From: Xanthobacter autotrophicus
Lineage (GTDB): Bacteria > Pseudomonadota > Alphaproteobacteria > Rhizobiales > Xanthobacteraceae
Reading direction: 5' to 3'
Assembly: GCF_030015065.1 (NCBI RefSeq)
Contig: NZ_JAIVFN010000007.1
Span: forward strand, 1-64,000
Length of the DNA stretch: 64,000 nt
The notes below the pieces were generated by a model. The model was not told the origin of the DNA, made no database searches, and saw only the letters and a list, made by a program, of their open reading frames with translations. A program made the translations under genes and the position numbers. Position 1 is the stretch's first letter. Every line of letters begins with the position of its first letter. This document shows, in pieces, positions 54,682 to 63,106 of this stretch.

Positions 54682-54960
54682 ATGAAACGGTCTTCCATCA
54701 TCACCATGGTCGGCGCCACGCTTCTCGGCGTGAGCCTGCTCGGCGGCGACCTGGTGCGGGCATTCCCGGCCATGGGCCCGGATGCCCCGTCCGCGACCGC
54801 CGCCACCAGCGGCGCGCCCTACCGCTGGCAGGGCTACTGGAGCACCGGAAATGCGGTGGCGGCCGGAAACGGTAGCCTCTGCCCCTTCCGCAAGACCCTG
54901 TCCCTGTCGGGAGGCGCGCCCCGCCTGAAATGGCAGCGCGCCTGCCAGACACCGGTCTGA
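54682..54960 (+). CDS. Small secreted protein of unknown function
   Basis: This 92-residue protein has a signal peptide (MKRSSIITMVGATLLGVSLLGGDLVRA-F) and a short mature part with YRWQGYWSTGN, SLCPFRK and WQRACQTPV, in which two cysteines could form one disulfide. I do not recognise the family. The ATG at 54682 has GAGAG seven bases upstream. It precedes the large secreted protein gene by 160 bp on the same strand; a link is possible but unproven. Confidence 0.55.
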   Translation: MKRSSIITMVGATLLGVSLLGGDLVRAFPAMGPDAPSATAATSGAPYRWQGYWSTGNAVAAGNGSLCPFRKTLSLSGGAPRLKWQRACQTPV

Positions 54961-55120
54961 CGTCCGGGTCCGACGGGCGGCAGCCCTCGATCGGACCGGA
55001 CCCGGCATCGGCCGGACCGGTCCGTCCTCCCGAGGGCCGGCCCCAGCAAGGCACCGCTGACGCTTTCCCGCGAACATGCTAGTCCTCCGCCGCCCCGACG
55101 GATCGGAAGGGAGTGACTTC

Positions 55121-57640
55121 ATGACGCGACTTTGGACCGGCGTTTCTTCCGCCGTGCTCGCCACCGCCTTGCTCTGGAGCGCCAGCGGCCAGGCCCAGCA
55201 GGCCCAGCCCGCAGCCGCCCAGCAGGGCGCCGGCCAGCAGACCTCCGGCCAGGACGCGTCAGGCCTTCAGGCCCCGCTGCCATGGCCGCGGGATTTCTCC
55301 CTCGCCGGCGACCAGATGCTTCAGCTCTACCAGCCCCAGGTCGACAGCTGGACCGGCGACGTGATGTCCGGCCGCGCGGCGGTGGCCATCGGGCCCAAGT
55401 CCGGCACCCCCACCTACGGCATGGTTCGGTTCTCGGCCCGCGTCGCCGTGGACAAGCCGGCCGGGCTCGTCCACCTCGCCACCCTCGCCATCGAGGGCGT
55501 GGAAGTGCCCACCGATCCGGCCAAGGCCGCCCTGATCCGCTCGACCCTCCAGTCGCGCCTGCCGGCGGACGGCATGACCGTGCCGCTCGACCAGTTGCAG
55601 GCGAGCTACGCGGTCAACCAGGAGCTGGCCAAGCTCAAGAGCCAGCCGGTGGACAACACCCCGCCGCAGATCCTGTTCACCGCCTCCACCACCGTGCTGG
55701 TGCCCGTGGCCGGCACGCCGGTGCTGCGCCCCATCGCCGGCGCCGGCACCTTCCAGCGCGTGGTCAACACACGCCCGCTGCTGCTGCTCGACGAGGCCGG
55801 CACCTACCACCTGGAGGCGGGCGGCCACTGGTACGAGAGCCCCAGCCTCACCGGCACCTGGATCCTCACGCCCCAGATCTCGGACGCGCTCTCCGCCGCC
55901 GCCAAGGCCGCGAGCCAGGAGCACGCCCCCGACCCGCTGCTCGACAGCAAGGGCAAGCCCATCAACCCGGCCCCGGCCATCATCGTCGCCACCCAGCCCA
56001 CCGAGCTGATCCAGACCGACGGTCCGGCGCAGATGCTGCCGGTGGCCGGCACCAACCTGCTCACCATGAACAATGCGGACCATGCCGTGTTCATGGAGAC
56101 CACCAGCAACACCTATTACGTGCTCGTCTCCGGCCGCTGGTTCCGCGCCCCCGACCTCAAGGGACCCTGGGCGTTCGTGGCGAGCAACGCGCTGCCGAAG
56201 GATTTCGCGAAGATCTCGCCCAACGACCCCAAGGCCAACGTGCTGGTCTCCGTGGCCGGCACCCCGCAGGCCAAGGAGGCGGCCATCGCCGCCACCATCC
56301 CGCAGACCGCCACGGTGAAGCGCGACGTGACGCTCAAGGTCGCGTTCGACGGCGCGCCGCGGTTCGAGCCCATCGCGGGCACCGCGCTCAGCTATGCCAT
56401 CAACACGCCGACACCGGTGATCCAGCTCGACGCCCAGCGCTATTATGCGGTGAACAACGGCATCTGGTTCGTCGCCGGGAGCGCCACCGGTCCCTGGCGG
56501 GTGGCGGACGTGGTTCCGGACGTGATCTACACGATCCCGGTCGCCTCGCCGCTGCATTACGTCACCTATGTGCGCATCTATGCCACCACCCCCGAGGCGG
56601 TGGTGGTGGGCTACACGCCGGGCTACATGGGCGTGGTGGTGGCGCCGGGCGGCACCGTGGTCTACGGCACCGGCTACACCTGCCCGGGCTATGTGGGGGC
56701 CTACTGGTTCTCCTGCCCGGTCACCTACGGCCTCGGCGCCGGCTTCGCGCTGGGCGTGGCGGACGGGTTCGCCTTCGGCTTCGCGGCAGGCTGGCCCTGG
56801 GGCGCGGCGGTCACGCCCTATTGGGGCCCGTACTGGGCCGCCGGCTATGGTCCCTACGGACCGTGGGGCGGCCACTGGGGCTACACCAACATCAACCAGG
56901 CCAACCTCTATGGCCGCTGGGGCGGCGCCGCCACCGTGAACCACGCCTGGGGCACCACCTGGAACGGCACCGAATGGTCCGGCCGCGACTGGCACGGCAC
57001 CACCGGGGGCGGCACCAGCTTCGCCGGCCGCTCGGGCGCCGCGTTCAACCCCTATACCGGCAATTACGCTGCCGGTGCCGAGAACGCCCGCTACAATCCC
57101 GCCACCGGCGCCCGCGGTGAATCCCGCGCCGGGGTGGAAGGCAACGTCTATACGGGCAATGCCGCCGCCGGCCGTGAATCGGCGGGCTACAACCCCACCA
57201 CCGGCACCGGCCACGCCTCCCAGACCGCCATCACCGACCAAGACGGCAAGGTCAGCGTGGACAGCCGTGGCGTCGCCGGCAATGCCAAGACCGGCAATGC
57301 GGTGGCCTGGAACAACGGCCATGTGGCCGTGGACCACGACGGCAACGTCTACCAGCATACGGATTCCGGCTGGGCCAAGAACACCGGGTCGGGCTGGCAG
57401 AACGTGGACCGCAACACTGACACCAGCCGCCTCGACGACGAGGAGCGCGCCCGTTCCGTGAGCCAGCAGCGGGTCTCCGGCTATGGCGGGGGCGAGCACT
57501 TCGGCGGCGAGGGCTTTGACGGCGGCGACCGCTTCGGCTCGGGCGGCTTCGACCGCGGCTTCGGCGGCTATGGCGGTGGCGACCGCTTCGGCGGAGGTGG
57601 CTTTGGCGGCGGCTTCCGGGGCGGCGGTTTCCGCCGCTGA
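55121..57640 (+). CDS. Large secreted repeat protein of unknown function
   Basis: This 839-residue protein has a signal peptide (to about residue 26, SGQAQQAQ) and a Gln/Ala-rich linker, then a conserved WPRDFSLAGDQMLQLYQPQVDSW segment. Three related modules follow, each starting with PVAGT or PIAGT and ending with a W-F/Y ... G-P/T-W turn: about residues 193-245, 304-352 and 413-464. Next comes a Gly/Tyr/Trp-rich block (about 500-650), short Tyr-Asn-Pro-x-Thr-Gly repeats (YNPATG, YNPTTG), and a Gly/Phe/Arg-rich tail (GGGDRFGGGG). It is probably periplasmic or surface-exposed. Relatives are sometimes labelled carbohydrate-binding, but I see no firm basis for that. Confidence 0.8.
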   Translation: MTRLWTGVSSAVLATALLWSASGQAQQAQPAAAQQGAGQQTSGQDASGLQAPLPWPRDFSLAGDQMLQLYQPQVDSWTGDVMSGRAAVAIGPKSGTPTYGMVRFSARVAVDKPAGLVHLATLAIEGVEVPTDPAKAALIRSTLQSRLPADGMTVPLDQLQASYAVNQELAKLKSQPVDNTPPQILFTASTTVLVPVAGTPVLRPIAGAGTFQRVVNTRPLLLLDEAGTYHLEAGGHWYESPSLTGTWILTPQISDALSAAAKAASQEHAPDPLLDSKGKPINPAPAIIVATQPTELIQTDGPAQMLPVAGTNLLTMNNADHAVFMETTSNTYYVLVSGRWFRAPDLKGPWAFVASNALPKDFAKISPNDPKANVLVSVAGTPQAKEAAIAATIPQTATVKRDVTLKVAFDGAPRFEPIAGTALSYAINTPTPVIQLDAQRYYAVNNGIWFVAGSATGPWRVADVVPDVIYTIPVASPLHYVTYVRIYATTPEAVVVGYTPGYMGVVVAPGGTVVYGTGYTCPGYVGAYWFSCPVTYGLGAGFALGVADGFAFGFAAGWPWGAAVTPYWGPYWAAGYGPYGPWGGHWGYTNINQANLYGRWGGAATVNHAWGTTWNGTEWSGRDWHGTTGGGTSFAGRSGAAFNPYTGNYAAGAENARYNPATGARGESRAGVEGNVYTGNAAAGRESAGYNPTTGTGHASQTAITDQDGKVSVDSRGVAGNAKTGNAVAWNNGHVAVDHDGNVYQHTDSGWAKNTGSGWQNVDRNTDTSRLDDEERARSVSQQRVSGYGGGEHFGGEGFDGGDRFGSGGFDRGFGGYGGGDRFGGGGFGGGFRGGGFRR

Positions 57641-57676
57641 CGCGCCCTCAAGGCCGGGCGAGCGCCCGGCCCCTTG

Positions 57677-59500
57677 TCAGGCCGCCTGCCGCAACCGGTC
57701 GCCTTCTCCCGCGAGGAGGCGCTGGACCCGGGTCGGGGCGAACTCCTCCGGCACGGCGCACAGGCGGGTGCGGATCGCGAACCGGGCGAGACGCGGATCG
57801 GCGGTGACGACGGTGAAGGGAATGGCGAGCCCATAGCCCGCCAGCACCGGCGCCGCCCACAGGATCAGCACCGGGGAGACGACGGCAAGCCCCGCCGTCA
57901 CCGCGAGGCCGAACACGGTCTGCGGCCAGAAGGCCCGCGCCGCCGTCGCCCAGCTCACCCCATGGCCGTCACGGGCCTGCGCCATCCAGCCGGAACGCGC
58001 CCGGCCGAGCATCAGGCGGACGATCTCCAGCGTCACCGCCACGGCGGTGATGGCCGACAGCAGGAAAGAGAACACCAGCTCCACCGCCACCGAGGCGGCA
58101 AAGCGCCAGCCACCGCCATAGCGCGCCACCCCGCCCGGGGTCAGTACCACGTCGGCGACGCCGGCAAGCTTCGGCGCCAAGGCAAGCAACATCATCCCGC
58201 CATAGAGGCCGAGGGCGAGGCCGACCGGGTAATGCGCCACCGACGCAGCCTCCGCCGCCGCGAAGGGCAGCAGCGCGACGAGCAGCGGATGGGCCGGCAC
58301 GGTCACGAACATGAGGATGGCCCACACCAGCTGGAAGCGGCTCATGGGCTCAAGGCCGGCGGCAAAGCCGGGCTGGGCGAGCAGACGCAGATATTGCAGG
58401 TTGCCGAGGCACCAGCGCAGGTCGCGCGACACGAAGTCGGTGACGGCCGGCGGGTTCTCCTCGTAGCTCTCGCTCTCCACTGGCAGAACGCGCACCTCGT
58501 AGCCGGCGCGGCGCATCAGCACCGCCTCCACCTGGTCGTGGGACAGGATCGGCCCGCCGAGCGGCGGCGCGCCGGGCAGATGCGGCAGATGGCAGAAGGC
58601 GCGGAACGGCGCGACGCGGATCAGCGCGTTATGGCCCCAGAACGGCCCGCACTCCCCGGCCCACCAGGAGGCGCCCAGGGTGTAGCAGCGCATGCCGTGT
58701 CGCATGCCGAACTGGAACATGCGGGCGAACGCGCTCCGCGCCGGCAGTCCCACCACCAGGCTCTGGAGAATGCCGAGGCGCGGATGGGCGGCCATCAGGC
58801 GCACCATGCGCAGGATGGTGGCGGCACCCATCAGGCTGTCGGCATCCAGCGGCAGCATGAAGTCGTAGCGCGCGCCGGCGCCAGTGCAGAAATCACGGAT
58901 GTTGCCGGCCTTGAAGTCGGTGTTCTCCGGCCGGCGGCGATAGAAGATGCGGGACGCCCCCTCCTCGCTCCGCCACGCGGCCACCGCCGCCTCCTCCGCC
59001 GCCGCGATCTCGGGACGCGAGGTGTCGCTGAGCACATGGAAATCGAACAGGGCGCCGTGGCCGCTGGCGTCGAGGTCGGCCTTCACCGCCCTGAGGCGCG
59101 CCAGCGCCCGCGCCGGGTCCTCGTTGCGCACGGTGAGCAGAATGGCGGTGCGCGCCGTGAGCGCGCCCTGCGGCTCCGGCGGGGCGAGGAAGGGCGCCGC
59201 CGCCTCCACCCCGCGCCGGCGGGCGTGCAGCAGCACGAGGCCGGTGAGCGCATTCCAGAACCCGATGGCATTCCACGGCGTTATGGCGAGCGCGCACAGG
59301 AGGATCAGGCCATCCACGAGGGTGAAGCCGCCATGGGACCCGAGCAGGGCGACGCCCGCCAGCACGGCGGCGAGTGTCGCGCCGTTGGCCGCCAGCATGA
59401 ACAGCCGGCGCCGCGCGAGTGCCGCCAGCGGCTGGAGCAAAGCCGGGGTGAAATCGGCGGCGGGGCTGACCTGCGGCGGTGGACCGGACCTCGAAGACAT
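57677..59500 (-). CDS. opgH: Glucans biosynthesis glucosyltransferase H (OpgH/MdoH)
   Basis: This 607-residue inner-membrane GT2 enzyme polymerises glucose from UDP-glucose into periplasmic glucans. The processive-transferase residues are present: LPLDADSLM (DxD), GPILSHDQVEAVLM (catalytic Asp) and SRDLRWCLGNLQY (QxxRW-like, with Arg for Gln). Several transmembrane helices lie at both ends. It is shorter than the roughly 850-residue E. coli enzyme, as usual in this class. No opgG neighbours it. The ATG at 59500 has GGAGC upstream; further upstream sequence in frame is not conserved. Confidence 0.92.
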   Translation of the reverse strand: MSSRSGPPPQVSPAADFTPALLQPLAALARRRLFMLAANGATLAAVLAGVALLGSHGGFTLVDGLILLCALAITPWNAIGFWNALTGLVLLHARRRGVEAAAPFLAPPEPQGALTARTAILLTVRNEDPARALARLRAVKADLDASGHGALFDFHVLSDTSRPEIAAAEEAAVAAWRSEEGASRIFYRRRPENTDFKAGNIRDFCTGAGARYDFMLPLDADSLMGAATILRMVRLMAAHPRLGILQSLVVGLPARSAFARMFQFGMRHGMRCYTLGASWWAGECGPFWGHNALIRVAPFRAFCHLPHLPGAPPLGGPILSHDQVEAVLMRRAGYEVRVLPVESESYEENPPAVTDFVSRDLRWCLGNLQYLRLLAQPGFAAGLEPMSRFQLVWAILMFVTVPAHPLLVALLPFAAAEAASVAHYPVGLALGLYGGMMLLALAPKLAGVADVVLTPGGVARYGGGWRFAASVAVELVFSFLLSAITAVAVTLEIVRLMLGRARSGWMAQARDGHGVSWATAARAFWPQTVFGLAVTAGLAVVSPVLILWAAPVLAGYGLAIPFTVVTADPRLARFAIRTRLCAVPEEFAPTRVQRLLAGEGDRLRQAA

Positions 59501-59606
59501 GCATAGCTCCACTTGCCGGAACCGGCGCAAGGCTGAAAACCCATTCCCGCGTCCGCTGCCCCGAAGGCGGCGGCTGCCCCCTGAAGCGCTATACGAAGGC
59601 AAAGGC

Positions 59607-60611
59607 ATGGCCGCCGCTGATGCGTCAAAATGTCTCGATCGCACCGAGAGCCGGGCGCTCTGGACCGTTGGCCCCGGCGCGGCCGCCTTGCGCGCCGAAG
59701 AGCTGGCCCCACCCGCATCCGACGAAGCGCGGGTCATCACCCTGTGGAGCGCCATCAGCCGCGGCACGGAACGCCTCGTATTCCAGGGCCTCGCCGACCC
59801 CGTCCACCGCGCGCGCATGCGCGCGCCCTTGCAGCAGGGCGACTTCCCCTTCCCGGTCAAATACGGCTATTGCGCGGTCGGCCGGGTGGAGGCGGGCCCC
59901 GAGGCGCTGAACGGCCGCCTCGTCTTCGCCCTCGCCCCGCACCAGACGCGCTTCAACGCCCCCGCATCCATGCTGACGCCGCTACCGGAGGGACTGCCGC
60001 CCCGCCGCGCGACCCTGGCCGCCAACATGGAAACCGCCCTCAACGCCCTGTGGGACGGGAGCGCCGGCCCCGGCGACCGCATCGTCGTGGTGGGGGCTGG
60101 CCTCGTCGGCCTGCTGGTGGCCTATCTCGCTGCCCGCCTGCCGGGGGCGGAGGTGACGGTGATCGATCCGGACACGAGCCGCGCGGGTCTGGCGCGGGCC
60201 TTCGGTTCCGCTTTCGCCTCGTCCGGCGAAGGGATTGCCGACGCCGACCTCGTCTTCCACACCAGCGGCAGCGCCGCGGGCCTTGCCACCGCGCTCGCCA
60301 GCTGCGGCGAGGAGGCCCGCATGGTGGAGATGAGCTGGTATGGCGACAAGGGCGTGAATGCGCAGCTCGGCGGCGCCTTCCACCACCGGCGCCTCCAGAT
60401 CGTCTCTTCGCAGGTGGGCATGGTGAGCCCTTCCCGCCGCCCGCGCTGGAGCCACCGCCGGCGGCTGGAGAAGGCTCTGGCGCTCCTCGCGGACCACGCC
60501 CTTGATGCGCTCATCACCGAGGAGGTGGCCTTCGACGATCTGCCGCAGGCCCTGCCGCGTATCCTTGCGGACGGGGCGGAAGGCATCGCCACGGTGGTGC
60601 GCTACAAGTGA
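59607..60611 (+). CDS. Medium-chain dehydrogenase, BchC-like, lacking usual zinc ligands
   Basis: This 334-residue MDR-superfamily oxidoreductase has the N-terminal domain SAISRGTERLVFQG, where ordinary zinc alcohol dehydrogenases have a Cys; the SRGTE form is seen in BchC-type enzymes. The nucleotide-binding motif is VVVGAGLVGLLVA (about residues 158-170), followed by EVTVIDPD. No four-cysteine structural zinc lobe is visible. It is the first gene of a four-gene set, 68 bp before the pterin-synthase homologue, and is divergent from opgH. It probably oxidises or reduces a secondary alcohol on the pathway's core; substrate unknown. Confidence 0.8.
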   Translation: MAAADASKCLDRTESRALWTVGPGAAALRAEELAPPASDEARVITLWSAISRGTERLVFQGLADPVHRARMRAPLQQGDFPFPVKYGYCAVGRVEAGPEALNGRLVFALAPHQTRFNAPASMLTPLPEGLPPRRATLAANMETALNALWDGSAGPGDRIVVVGAGLVGLLVAYLAARLPGAEVTVIDPDTSRAGLARAFGSAFASSGEGIADADLVFHTSGSAAGLATALASCGEEARMVEMSWYGDKGVNAQLGGAFHHRRLQIVSSQVGMVSPSRRPRWSHRRRLEKALALLADHALDALITEEVAFDDLPQALPRILADGAEGIATVVRYK

Positions 60612-60679
60612 TGCCGACGGCACCGGCGTCGGACACGCGCCGCGCGGGCCTGCCCCGGAACCCACCAAGGGAGTTGTGC

Positions 60680-61111
60680 ATGTATGCGGTAGAGGTGCGG
60701 GACCACATCATGATCGCCCACAGCTTCAAGGGCGCCCTGTTCGGCCCCGCCCAGGCGCTGCATGGCGCCACCTTCGTGGTGGACGTGGCCTTCTACCGCC
60801 GGGAACTGACCGCCGAAGGCGTGGTGGTGGACATCGGCCGCGCCCACGACGCGCTCAAGGCCGTGCTCGGCCCGCTGAACTACAGGAACCTTGACGAGGT
60901 GCCGGACTTCGCCGGCCGCAACACCACCACGGAAGTGCTGTGCCGCCACGTCTTCGACAAGATGGCGCAGGCCGCGCGCGCCGGCGAACTGGGCGCGGGC
61001 AGCGAGGCGCTCACCCGCATCCGCGTGACGCTGCACGAATCCCACGTGGCCCGCGCCTGGTACGAGGCGGACCTCGCCGCCGACGAAGCCTCGCTCCAGC
61101 TTTTGTCCTGA
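60680..61111 (+). CDS. 6-pyruvoyl-tetrahydropterin synthase/QueD homologue with altered active site
   Basis: This 143-residue protein has the PTPS tunnelling fold: MIAHSFKG (His14 = first zinc ligand), LHGATFVVDV (His28 = second ligand), GVVVDIGRAHDAL, NTTTEVLCRHVFD and RVTLHES (Glu120 = substrate-anchoring Glu). The HGH motif is HGA (Ala30 for the third zinc His), the catalytic Cys position is Ala24, and the Asp-His pair of the LDHxxLN motif reads Asn67-Tyr68. The usual lyase or epimerase chemistry is therefore unlikely. It may bind a pterin or catalyse a different step. AGGGAG precedes ATG 60680; the GT4 gene follows seven bases after its stop. Confidence 0.8.
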   Translation: MYAVEVRDHIMIAHSFKGALFGPAQALHGATFVVDVAFYRRELTAEGVVVDIGRAHDALKAVLGPLNYRNLDEVPDFAGRNTTTEVLCRHVFDKMAQAARAGELGAGSEALTRIRVTLHESHVARAWYEADLAADEASLQLLS

Positions 61112-61118
61112 GATCGCG

Positions 61119-62162
61119 ATGCCCGTCGCCCTCGTCCATCCCGGCCCGCTCGACACGCCCACCGGAGGCTATGCCTACGACCGGCGCGTGCTCGCCGAGC
61201 TTCGGAAGACGGGCGTGGACATCGCGCCCCTGAGCCTCGACGGCGCCTTCCCCACCCCGTCGGGAGCAGAGGTGGACGCCGCCCTCGCCCGGCTCGCGGC
61301 GACGCCGCCGGACACCCTCCTCCTCGGTGACGGCCTCGCCTTCGGCGCCCTGCCGGCGGACCGGTTGAAGGCGCTGGGCCGGCGGCTCGTCGCGCTCGTG
61401 CATCACCCTCTGGCGCTGGAGACGGGCCTGTCGGCGGATCTCGCCGACCAGCTCTTTGCGAGCGAGAAAGCGGTGCTGAACGCGGCCGACGCGGTGGTCA
61501 CCGTGAGCCCCGAGACCGGCCGCACCCTGGTGGCACGCTATGGCGTTTCCCGAGAGCGGCTGACATTGGCCGTGCCCGGCACCGAGCCCATGGCCCGCGT
61601 GCCCGCCGATGGCGAGCCGCCTCGCCTCATCGCCGTGGGCTCGCTGACCCCGCGCAAGGGCTACGACATCCTGTTCGACGCCCTGGACATGATCGCCGAC
61701 CTCGACTTCTCCCTCGCCATTGCCGGCGCATCCCATCTCGATCCCGTCACGGCCGAGAGGGTCGCCGCGCGGGCGGCGGCGGCCCCGCGCGGAAATGTCC
61801 GGCTGCTGGGCCAGCTCGACCGCGCCGACCTCGATGCCGCTTATGAAGAAGCCGACATCTTCGTGCACCCCTCGCTTTATGAGGGCTATGGCATGGTACT
61901 GGCGGAGGCCATGCGGCGCGGCCTGCCCGTGGTGTGCACCACCGGCGGCGCGGCGGGCGAGACGGTGCCCGACGGCGCCGGCCTCAAGGTGCCGCCCGGC
62001 GATGCCGTGGCCCTCGCGGAGGCGCTGCGCAGCCTCATCGCCGACCCGGCCAGGCGCCGATCCTACGCCGATGCCGCCTTCGCCGCCGGGCAGCAACTGC
62101 CCTCCTGGGCCGACACCGCCGCCATCGTCGGCCGGGTGCTGGCGAAAACGAGCCTTACGTGA
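61119..62162 (+). CDS. GT4-family glycosyltransferase
   Basis: This 347-residue GT-B glycosyltransferase has the N-terminal HPGPLDTPTGGYAYDRRV loop, ALVHHPLALE, and the C-terminal donor-binding region LIAVGSLTPRKGYDILFDAL (about residues 168-187) and HPSLYEGYGMVLAEAMRRGLPVV with the EX7E motif. It is soluble or peripheral. Its TGA overlaps the next gene's GTG start (GTGA), and it begins seven bases after the PTPS homologue, so the three are almost certainly co-translated. The acceptor may be the small molecule made by the neighbours, by analogy with pterin glycosyltransferases of cyanobacteria; that is inference. Confidence 0.87.
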   Translation: MPVALVHPGPLDTPTGGYAYDRRVLAELRKTGVDIAPLSLDGAFPTPSGAEVDAALARLAATPPDTLLLGDGLAFGALPADRLKALGRRLVALVHHPLALETGLSADLADQLFASEKAVLNAADAVVTVSPETGRTLVARYGVSRERLTLAVPGTEPMARVPADGEPPRLIAVGSLTPRKGYDILFDALDMIADLDFSLAIAGASHLDPVTAERVAARAAAAPRGNVRLLGQLDRADLDAAYEEADIFVHPSLYEGYGMVLAEAMRRGLPVVCTTGGAAGETVPDGAGLKVPPGDAVALAEALRSLIADPARRRSYADAAFAAGQQLPSWADTAAIVGRVLAKTSLT

Positions 62163-63013
62163 CCCAAGCCACCACCACCTTCTCCGAGGACTGGCTCGCC
62201 CTGCGCGAGCCGGCCGACCACCGCTCCCGCAACATGGCCCTGGAGGGCGAGCTCGCGCGCAGCCTTGAAGATGTGGAGGAGCAGCGCATCGTCGATCTCG
62301 GCGCCGGTTCGGGATCGAACCTGCGGGCGCTGGCGCCGCGCCTCGGGCCGCGCCAGCGCTGGGTGCTGATGGATCATGACGGCGCCCTCGCGCAGGCCGC
62401 CCGCGCCCGGCTGAAGACCTTCGCGGACACTTGGCGGGAGGCGGGCGACATGCTGGTCCTCACCCTCGGCGCGCGGGAGATCCGGGTGGAGTTCGCCATC
62501 GCCGATCTCGCCCGCGACCCCGCCGCCCCCCGCGCCTTCGCGCCGCATCTCGTCACCGCCTCGGCGTTCCATGATCTGGTCTCGGCCGAGTGGTGCGCGC
62601 GTTTTGCGGAGGGACTCGCCGGCTCGGGCATCCTCATCCACGCCGCCCTCATCTGCGACGGGCAGGATGCCTGGGCGCCGCCCCACCCGGCGGATGCCGC
62701 CATCGCGGCCGGCTTTCGCGCCCATCAGGGCATCGACAAGGGCTTCGGCCCGGCGCTGGGCCCCGACGCGGCGCAGGCGCTCGGCGCGGCGCTGGCGCGG
62801 GCCGGCTACGACGTGGGGCAGGCGCAGAGCCCATGGCGCCTCGTGCCCGGCGACCGAACGCTGATCGCCAGGCTCGCGGCCGGCACGGCAGCCGCCGCAG
62901 TGGAGAGCGGCCGCGTCGGCGCCGCCACCGCGCAGGACTGGGCCCGCCACCGGGCCAACGCGGACGCCTGCGTCATCGGCCACCTGGATCTTCTGGCGGT
63001 GCCGCGCGGCTGA
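62159..63013 (+). CDS. Class I SAM-dependent methyltransferase
   Basis: This 284-residue enzyme has methyltransferase motif I, RIVDLGAGSGSNLRALAPRL (about residues 42-61), followed by VLMDHDGALAQAA (motif II acidic residue), and a segment ASAFHDLVSAEW resembling motif IV. The start is GTG at 62159, overlapping the GT4 stop by four bases. It closes the four-gene set. It could methylate the glycosylated product or the sugar; nothing in the sequence settles this. A hairpin repeat follows and ftsY is convergent. Confidence 0.85.
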   Translation: MTQATTTFSEDWLALREPADHRSRNMALEGELARSLEDVEEQRIVDLGAGSGSNLRALAPRLGPRQRWVLMDHDGALAQAARARLKTFADTWREAGDMLVLTLGAREIRVEFAIADLARDPAAPRAFAPHLVTASAFHDLVSAEWCARFAEGLAGSGILIHAALICDGQDAWAPPHPADAAIAAGFRAHQGIDKGFGPALGPDAAQALGAALARAGYDVGQAQSPWRLVPGDRTLIARLAAGTAAAAVESGRVGAATAQDWARHRANADACVIGHLDLLAVPRG

Positions 63014-63060
63014 ATAAGCGCTGTCCGGCCGATGCGGCGATGGCTCTTTCCCCTCCCCTG

Positions 63061-63084
63061 CCCTCCCCCGCAAGCGGGAGAGGG
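63061..63084. repeat. CCCTCnCCCGC-type hairpin repeat, copy 5
   Basis: CCCTCCCCCGC-AA-GCGGGAGAGGG forms an 11-bp stem with one mismatch between the convergent methyltransferase and ftsY genes. It closely matches copy 2 near 6680. Confidence 0.75.
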
Positions 63085-63106
63085 AGTTTCAACGGTTCGG
63101 CCGCCC

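Noticed and set aside
55259-57499. 746-codon minus-strand frame opposite the large secreted protein
   Set aside because: Composition follows from the sense-strand Gly/Pro/Ala codons; no start context or homology.
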